Source: Methylomonas sp. UP202 (GTDB taxonomy: Bacteria > Pseudomonadota > Gammaproteobacteria > Methylococcales > Methylomonadaceae). Taken from it: DNA of 64,000 bases. This document shows, piece by piece, positions 59,634 to 64,000 of the stretch (the first letter of the stretch is position 1; each line of letters starts with the position of its first letter). A program made the position numbers and the translations under genes. The notes beneath the pieces were generated by a model. The model had not been told where the DNA came from and searched no databases. It worked only from the letters and a program-made list of their open reading frames with translations. The stretch lies in contig NZ_CP123897.1 of assembly GCF_029910655.1 (NCBI RefSeq), positions 496,001 to 560,000 on the forward strand. The letters run 5' to 3'.

Positions 59634-60377
59634 CTATGCCACTTGCATGATCTTGGCCGTGCTGTTGGCGGTTTCGTCGGCGGTTTTCATGACCTTGCTT
59701 TGCAGATCGAAGTTTCTGGACAGTTCGATCATCTCCACCATCGCCGCCATCGGATTGACGTTGCTGTTTTCCAGGGCACCCTGGACCAATACGACGTTCG
59801 CGTCTGCCGTCTGAACCGCGCCGTCCTTGGTATGCATCAAGCCGTCCTCGCGTTTCTCCAGCGAAGCCGGATCGGGATTGACCAGCTTGATTCTGTCGAC
59901 GATCACGGTGTTGGTCGAATTTTCGCCTTGCGGCACGATGTTGATCGTGCCGTCGTCGCCGATGTCGATTTTGCGAGCCGGCGGTATCGTGATGCCGAGC
60001 GCGGCTTCGCCGACGACAGCGAGCCCGGAACTGGTTTGCAGTTGACCTTCGGGCGTTATGCGCAGATCGCCGGCGCGGGTGTAGGCTTCCTTGCCGTCCG
60101 GCGTGGTAACCGAGATCCAGCCGGGGCCGTTGATGGCGACGTCGAGTTCGTTGCCGGTGGTTTGCAGCGCGCCGGACGAGAGATCGCTGCCGGGCCGTTC
60201 GGTCATCGCGTAAACGCGGGTCGGATAACCGGGTCCGAACGCCGGCATGGCTCGAAATTGCTCGAAGTCGGACTTGAAGCCTGGGGTCTGAGTGTTGGCG
60301 AGATTGTTGGCGTTGGCGGTTTGCGCGAGCAAGGTCTGCTTGGCGCCGTTCATCGCGATGTAAAGGCTGCGGTCCAT
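59634..60377 (-). CDS. flgF: Flagellar proximal rod protein FlgF
   Basis: 247 residues with LYIAMNGAKQTLLAQTANAN, NLANTQTPGFKSDFEQFRAM and LENSNVNPMAAMVEMIELSR. It is a rod subunit related to FlgG. It begins 66 bases after flgE; this gap carries a hairpin. Confidence 0.95.
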   Translation of the reverse strand: MDRSLYIAMNGAKQTLLAQTANANNLANTQTPGFKSDFEQFRAMPAFGPGYPTRVYAMTERPGSDLSSGALQTTGNELDVAINGPGWISVTTPDGKEAYTRAGDLRITPEGQLQTSSGLAVVGEAALGITIPPARKIDIGDDGTINIVPQGENSTNTVIVDRIKLVNPDPASLEKREDGLMHTKDGAVQTADANVVLVQGALENSNVNPMAAMVEMIELSRNFDLQSKVMKTADETANSTAKIMQVA

Positions 60378-60402
60378 GGGAAATCTCCGTAAAAGCAGGC
60401 GG

Positions 60403-60428
60403 GACCGGCGCCGCTTGCCGGCCCGGTC
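60403..60428 (-). other. Hairpin between flgE and flgF
   Basis: GACCGG-C-GCCG (60403-60413) pairs with CGGC-CCGGTC (60419-60428), about ten pairs with one bulge. No T tract on the minus strand. It may stabilise or partly attenuate the message after the abundant hook gene. Confidence 0.4.
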
Positions 60429-60443
60429 TCGCGCTAGCCGTGT

Positions 60444-61775
60444 TTACCTGATGTTGAGGACGGCCTGCATAATGGTGTTTTCGGTCGTGATGGTTTGGGC
60501 GTTGGCTTGATACGCTTGTTGGGCGACGATCAGATTGACCAATTGCGCCGATAGATCGACGTTGGAACTTTCCAGCGCGCCGGATTGAATCAAGCCGAAA
60601 TTGTTGGAACCGGCTTCGCCGGCGATCGGGTCGCCGGAGGTGGCGCTTTGACCCCAGGCGGTATCGCCGAGTTTGGACAGGCCGTTGGTGTTGGCAAAAC
60701 GGGTCAGAGCGACCTTGCCCATGGTTTGCGAGCCGCCGTTGCTGAAGCGGGCGAAAATCACGCCTTCATCGTCGATGTCGATGCCGGTCAGGCGTCCGGC
60801 AGGCAGACCGTTTTGGGTCATCGCGTTGACGCTGAATTTCTCTTGGACCTGGGTGGACCCGAAATAGTCCATCGTCGATACGGTGATGTCGGACGCGCCG
60901 GTGGCAGGCGTGATGGTGTAGGCGCTGAGCGCGAAGCGGCCGTTGGATGGGGTGGTCAATTTGCCCGAGGAGTCGAAGGTCATTGTCGCCGGCGTCGGCG
61001 GCACCGTTAGGTCGGATGGCGCGGACACCGTCGAACCGTAGGTGCCGGCATTGACCGGCGTCTTGGCGGTCGGCGTGGCCGGTTCGCTCATGTAGTGATA
61101 GACGTCCCAGTCGGTGGAACTGGCGGTTGACGTGCCCTTGACGAAATAGGTGGTCAGAATGTGCGGCGAACCGAGCGAGTCGTAAATCGTCACCGAGGTT
61201 TGCGAATTATAGGAATTGCTGTCGGTCGGGTCGAAGGTGGTGACGCTCGGGGTGGCCGCGTTGGCGTTCAGGTTGACGGTTAGCGAAGCGGTATCGGTGG
61301 CGCTGGGCAGGCCGGTCAGGGTGTTGATTTGCACGGATTGGGTGACGCCGGTACTGAAGCCGTCGGTCACCGAGGTACCGTTGGGCGCGTACACCATCAA
61401 GGCCTTGCCCTGGTTGTTGACCAGATAGCCGTCCTTGTCCAATTTGAATTCGCCGGCGCGGGTGTACGATAAATCGGTGGTTTCGGTAGGGCTTTTCGCC
61501 AACGTAAAAAAACCCTCGCCGCTGATGGCCAGGTCCAAATTGTTGTCGGTGAATGACAAGCTGCCCTGGTTGAATTGCTGGGCCACGTTGGTGACCTTGA
61601 CGCCAGAGCCGGCCGTGGTGCTGCTGACGCCGCCGAGGCTGGCGGCATAGACGTCGGCGAATTCCGAGCGGGATTTCTTGAAACCCACCGTATTGGAGTT
61701 GGCGATGTTATTGCCGGTTACCGACAGATTGTTGGATGCGGCATTCAAACCGCTGAGTGCTGTTGTAAAAGCCAT
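60444..61775 (-). CDS. flgE: Flagellar hook protein FlgE
   Basis: 443 residues: the N-terminal TALSGLNAASNNLSVTGNNI and ANSNTVGFKKSRSEFADVYA, a Thr/Ser-rich variable core, and the C-terminal LESSNVDLSAQLVNLIVAQQ / YQANAQTITTENTIMQ. It polymerises into the hook. It follows flgD by 12 bases. Confidence 0.97.
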   Translation of the reverse strand: MAFTTALSGLNAASNNLSVTGNNIANSNTVGFKKSRSEFADVYAASLGGVSSTTAGSGVKVTNVAQQFNQGSLSFTDNNLDLAISGEGFFTLAKSPTETTDLSYTRAGEFKLDKDGYLVNNQGKALMVYAPNGTSVTDGFSTGVTQSVQINTLTGLPSATDTASLTVNLNANAATPSVTTFDPTDSNSYNSQTSVTIYDSLGSPHILTTYFVKGTSTASSTDWDVYHYMSEPATPTAKTPVNAGTYGSTVSAPSDLTVPPTPATMTFDSSGKLTTPSNGRFALSAYTITPATGASDITVSTMDYFGSTQVQEKFSVNAMTQNGLPAGRLTGIDIDDEGVIFARFSNGGSQTMGKVALTRFANTNGLSKLGDTAWGQSATSGDPIAGEAGSNNFGLIQSGALESSNVDLSAQLVNLIVAQQAYQANAQTITTENTIMQAVLNIR

Positions 61776-61787
61776 GACGCCTGCTCC

Positions 61788-62477
61788 TTAAAGAATTTGT
61801 TTGATTTTGCTGAATTTGATGTCGCCTAGACCTTCCAGATTCACGGACAGACCGCTACCGTTACTGCCGATGGCGACGCTTTTTACCTTGGAGTTGATGC
61901 TGGTATCCAGCGCGGTATTGGTGCCGTCCAGCCAGCCGAAGGCCTTGATTTTGTAGACGCCCGGATCTGCCGGAGTGCCGGCGCTGTCGTTGCCGTCCCA
62001 TTCGAATTTCAGCGTTCCGGCCGATTGCGCGCCCAGATCGAGTTCCCGAACCACCGTGCCGGTCTCCGGGTCGACGATCTGCACGCCGACGCTGGTTGCT
62101 GTGCTGGGTATATCGAGTTCGCCGGATACGCTGCCGCCGGCGCTAAGCAAGGCTTGCGAGCCAGGTGCCACGACGGTATGGCCAACGATGCTGGCCGCCT
62201 GCAGGGCTTGGTCGGCATTTAACGAATCCGACAGGGTCTGGAATGAGGTTTGTAACTCCTGAATGCCGGAAACCGCGCTGATCTGCGCCATTTGGCTGAC
62301 GAATTCGGCGTTGTCCATCGGTTTGGTCGGATCTTGATGGGTGAGCTGGGTCGTTAACAGTTTCAAGAATTCGCTTTGGCTTAACGACTGGCTTTTGCTG
62401 GTCGCGCTGCTGGCGCTTGAGGCCGAGCCGGTCGTGGCCAGTCCCAAACTGTTGAAGGTATCCGTTAGGGTCGTCAT
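61788..62477 (-). CDS. flgD: Flagellar hook capping protein FlgD
   Basis: 229 residues with the export/cap segment SQSEFLKLLTTQLTHQDPTK, PMDNAEFVSQMAQISAVSGI, and FlgD Ig-like/tudor parts (FEWDGNDSAGTPADPGVYKI). It caps the growing hook. Between flgC and flgE. Confidence 0.96.
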   Translation of the reverse strand: MTTLTDTFNSLGLATTGSASSASSATSKSQSLSQSEFLKLLTTQLTHQDPTKPMDNAEFVSQMAQISAVSGIQELQTSFQTLSDSLNADQALQAASIVGHTVVAPGSQALLSAGGSVSGELDIPSTATSVGVQIVDPETGTVVRELDLGAQSAGTLKFEWDGNDSAGTPADPGVYKIKAFGWLDGTNTALDTSINSKVKSVAIGSNGSGLSVNLEGLGDIKFSKIKQIL

Positions 62478-62487
62478 GGCTTAGTCC

Positions 62488-62904
62488 TCATTGCCCCATC
62501 TTCAGGGTCTGTAGAATTAGGTTTTTAGCGGTGTTAAGCACCTCAACGTTGTTTTCGTAGCCGCGCGAGGCCGACATCATGTTGGCCATTTCCTCGATGG
62601 TGTTGACGTTGGGTTTATAGATGTAGCCTAGTTCGTCGGCCATCGGATGATTCGGCGCGTATTCCATGATCGGTTGCGCCTGGCTTTCGACGACGCCGCG
62701 GACTTCGACACCGGTGGTGCCGGCTCGGCGGTCGAGCTGGTTTTGAAATTCGGCCGCGAACACCGGCTGCCGCGATTTGTAGACTTGGTCGATGCTGCTG
62801 CTGACGCTACTGGCGTTGGAAATGTTGCTGGCCACCAGATTCAGGCGCAGGTTTTGCGCATTCATGCCGCTGCCGGCAACGTCGAAGATTCGCAATGAGG
62901 ACAT
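62488..62904 (-). CDS. flgC: Flagellar proximal rod protein FlgC
   Basis: 138 residues with LRIFDVAGSGMNAQNLRLNL, VASNISNASSVSSSIDQVYK and the C-terminal VNTIEEMANMMSASRGYENN. It is a proximal rod component. It starts three bases after flgB. Confidence 0.96.
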   Translation of the reverse strand: MSSLRIFDVAGSGMNAQNLRLNLVASNISNASSVSSSIDQVYKSRQPVFAAEFQNQLDRRAGTTGVEVRGVVESQAQPIMEYAPNHPMADELGYIYKPNVNTIEEMANMMSASRGYENNVEVLNTAKNLILQTLKMGQ

Positions 62905-62906
62905 GG

Positions 62907-63302
62907 TTATTCTCCCTTGATGGCTCTGACCAGCCCGGCAAAGTCGTCGCTGACGAAGCGCAGACTGGCTTGGTATTGCACGGCGTTTTCGGCGTATTTC
63001 GCCTGTTCGATATTGGTCTCGACGGTATTGCCGTCCAGAGAGGCTTGATACGGCGTCCGGTACAGCAGTTCGGCACCGAGCAAGGCATTGGGGCCGGTCA
63101 TGTGGCCCTGATGGGTGCGACGTAGGTCGCCGCTAGCGTCCGCCAGGGATTGCTGGAATACCGATTTGAAGTCCAGATCCCTGGCTTTGTAATCGGGGGT
63201 GTCCGCATTGGCGAGGTTCGCCGCCAAAATTTCGCTACGTTTTTCGCGTAGGGTTAGCGCTTGCGGATGAACGCCTAATGCTCGGTCGAAATTGATTGAC
63301 AT
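62907..63302 (-). CDS. flgB: Flagellar proximal rod protein FlgB
   Basis: 131 residues starting MSINFDRALGVHPQALTLRE, with EILAANLANADTPDYKARDL and the C-terminal VSDDFAGLVRAIKGE. First gene of the rod-hook operon. ATG 63302 is used because the predicted sigma-54 start (near 63326) excludes the longer frame opening at 63440. Confidence 0.96.
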   Translation of the reverse strand: MSINFDRALGVHPQALTLREKRSEILAANLANADTPDYKARDLDFKSVFQQSLADASGDLRRTHQGHMTGPNALLGAELLYRTPYQASLDGNTVETNIEQAKYAENAVQYQASLRFVSDDFAGLVRAIKGE

Positions 63303-63336
63303 GGTTTGCCGCCTCTTCGAGTTGATACCCGTATTC

Positions 63337-63352
63337 AGCAGAAAATATGCCA
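63337..63352 (-). promoter_or_regulatory. Sigma-54 promoter of the flgB operon
   Basis: On the minus strand, TGGCATATTTTCTGCT: the -24 TGGCA and -12 TGCT are at exact RpoN spacing, with deviations at three less conserved positions. It lies 35 bases before the flgB start. Together with the box ahead of fliL it indicates RpoN control of mid-class flagellar genes. Confidence 0.75.
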
Positions 63353-63422
63353 GAAATAAAAAGTCTGAATAAATCAGTTGGATTGGCTGGAGTGGCGTCT
63401 GGACGAGCGTCAAAATTTGCCG

Positions 63423-63447
63423 TTTGCCGCGCGGCGGCAAAATTTTT
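63423..63447 (+). terminator. Intrinsic terminator facing the flg operon
   Basis: TTTGCCGC-GCG-GCGGCAAA (63423-63441) followed by ATTTTT on the plus strand. No plus-strand gene precedes it, so it could stop antisense transcription running out of the flg operon. Confidence 0.5.
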
Positions 63448-63560
63448 CCGCATGACCGGTGCGTAATTTTGCGGGGTTGAGACCGGCGCTTAGGCGAGGT
63501 GCGTCAAGATTCCGGCGGAGGGGGCTGGCCGGGTTGCGTCGCGGGATTCCGTGGGCTGGC

Positions 63561-63597
63561 GGGGGGCGGTGGGGGGTGGTGGGGGGCGGTGGGGGGG
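63561..63597. repeat. G-run tandem repeat, possible G-quadruplex
   Basis: Three 10-base units of GGGGGGYGGT followed by seven G residues on the plus strand, just past the stop of the minus-strand gene at 63602. Four or more runs of six G could fold into a quadruplex. 63303-63601 holds no other feature besides the sigma-54 box and the hairpin. Confidence 0.8.
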
Positions 63598-63601
63598 CCT
63601 A

Positions 63602-64000
63602 TCAATCGACGCGAGAGCGCATGAAGGACGCGGCGACGACGAGAGCCGCCAGTCCGGCGCAAATCCACATGAAGGGCTGGAAGAAAGCGATGATTAATGC
63701 GCAGCCGACCAGAAAGAAGCCGAGCAGGCTGAACTGCCAGCCGATGTGATATCCGTCCAGCATCGTCGATTGGCCCAATATCAGCAGGATCAGCATATCG
63801 CTTGAGACGCCGACCATTTGGCCGGATTTGTTCAACATGGATGCGGCGGCCACGACGACTATCGTATGTAGCCAATGCATTGCCTGGGCTTTTACGATTT
63901 TGCCCAGATCCGCTTCGTTGCTTTTGGCGCGCAGGCGGGCCACGAAAATCGACAGCAGTCCGAACACGAAGACCATCGCCAGCCAATAACCGTAGCCGTC
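63602..64000 (-). CDS. Membrane protein of unknown function, 5' end outside window
   Basis: 132 residues visible, with the frame open to the right edge, so the start is not seen; an internal ATG at 63976 could be the true start. Three to four hydrophobic helices (GYWLAMVFVFGLLSIFVARL, HTIVVVAAASML, MLILLILGQS, FSLLGFFLVGCALIIAFF, WICAGLAALVVAASF) with few charged loops. Not recognised. It is oriented toward the flg operon. Confidence 0.65.
   Translation of the reverse strand, partial: DGYGYWLAMVFVFGLLSIFVARLRAKSNEADLGKIVKAQAMHWLHTIVVVAAASMLNKSGQMVGVSSDMLILLILGQSTMLDGYHIGWQFSLLGFFLVGCALIIAFFQPFMWICAGLAALVVAASFMRSRVD

Overview
The window reads as a chromosomal segment of a gammaproteobacterial methanotroph or methylotroph, probably Methylococcaceae and Methylomonas-like. 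This is inferred from a ribulose monophosphate (RuMP) sugar block at the left edge (6-phospho-3-hexuloisomerase, transketolase, transaldolase, class II fructose-bisphosphate aldolase) next to a complete gammaproteobacterial polar-flagellum and chemotaxis set, lipopolysaccharide genes and PEP-CTERM proteins. No rRNA, tRNA, insertion sequence, prophage or CRISPR array was seen.

Layout: 1-5.8 kb holds the RuMP genes plus a repeat-containing membrane protein of unknown role. 6.0-25.3 kb is a nearly gapless plus-strand motility block: fliLMNOPQR-flhBAFG-fliA, then after an intrinsic terminator cheYZAB, a MotC/MotD-type stator pair, a ParA-like and a CheW-like polar localisation pair, cheW, a 53-residue small gene and a DUF2802 gene. 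A near-consensus sigma-54 box sits in front of fliL. 25.3-31.8 kb is a lipopolysaccharide core/O-antigen cluster (five minus-strand genes and a divergent msbA-type exporter).

32.1-40.2 kb is the most unusual part. First comes a secreted HAF-repeat/PEP-CTERM gene whose 5' end carries 18 copies of the tetranucleotide ATCA, the same unit (CAAT in another register) as the phase-variable lic genes of Haemophilus, behind a leader that resembles a c-di-GMP-I riboswitch. Then comes a self-contained ECF sigma factor / double-cupin anti-sigma pair. It faces a DVUA0089-type PEP-CTERM gene, a DUF4331 gene, a TPR gene and a HupE/UreJ-type membrane protein with an EF-hand. The same bipartite promoter motif, TGCATCCAAA-N13-CGTA, occurs once in front of the sigma gene and once in front of the facing genes, which points to an autoregulated regulon of unknown function.

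40.3-53.2 kb is housekeeping: a Sel1/SLT lytic transglycosylase, a small unknown gene, DUF167, gatCAB interrupted by a Uma2-fold gene, the elongasome mreBCD-mrdA-rodA, and mltB. The mreB-mreC junction has a strong terminator, and mreC appears to start at an AUA codon. 53.3-63.3 kb is the minus-strand rod/hook operon flgBCDEFGHIJKL, led by a second sigma-54 box. The right edge has a G-run tandem repeat and a partial membrane-protein gene.

All functional names come from reading the sequence and recalling family motifs; no database search was run.
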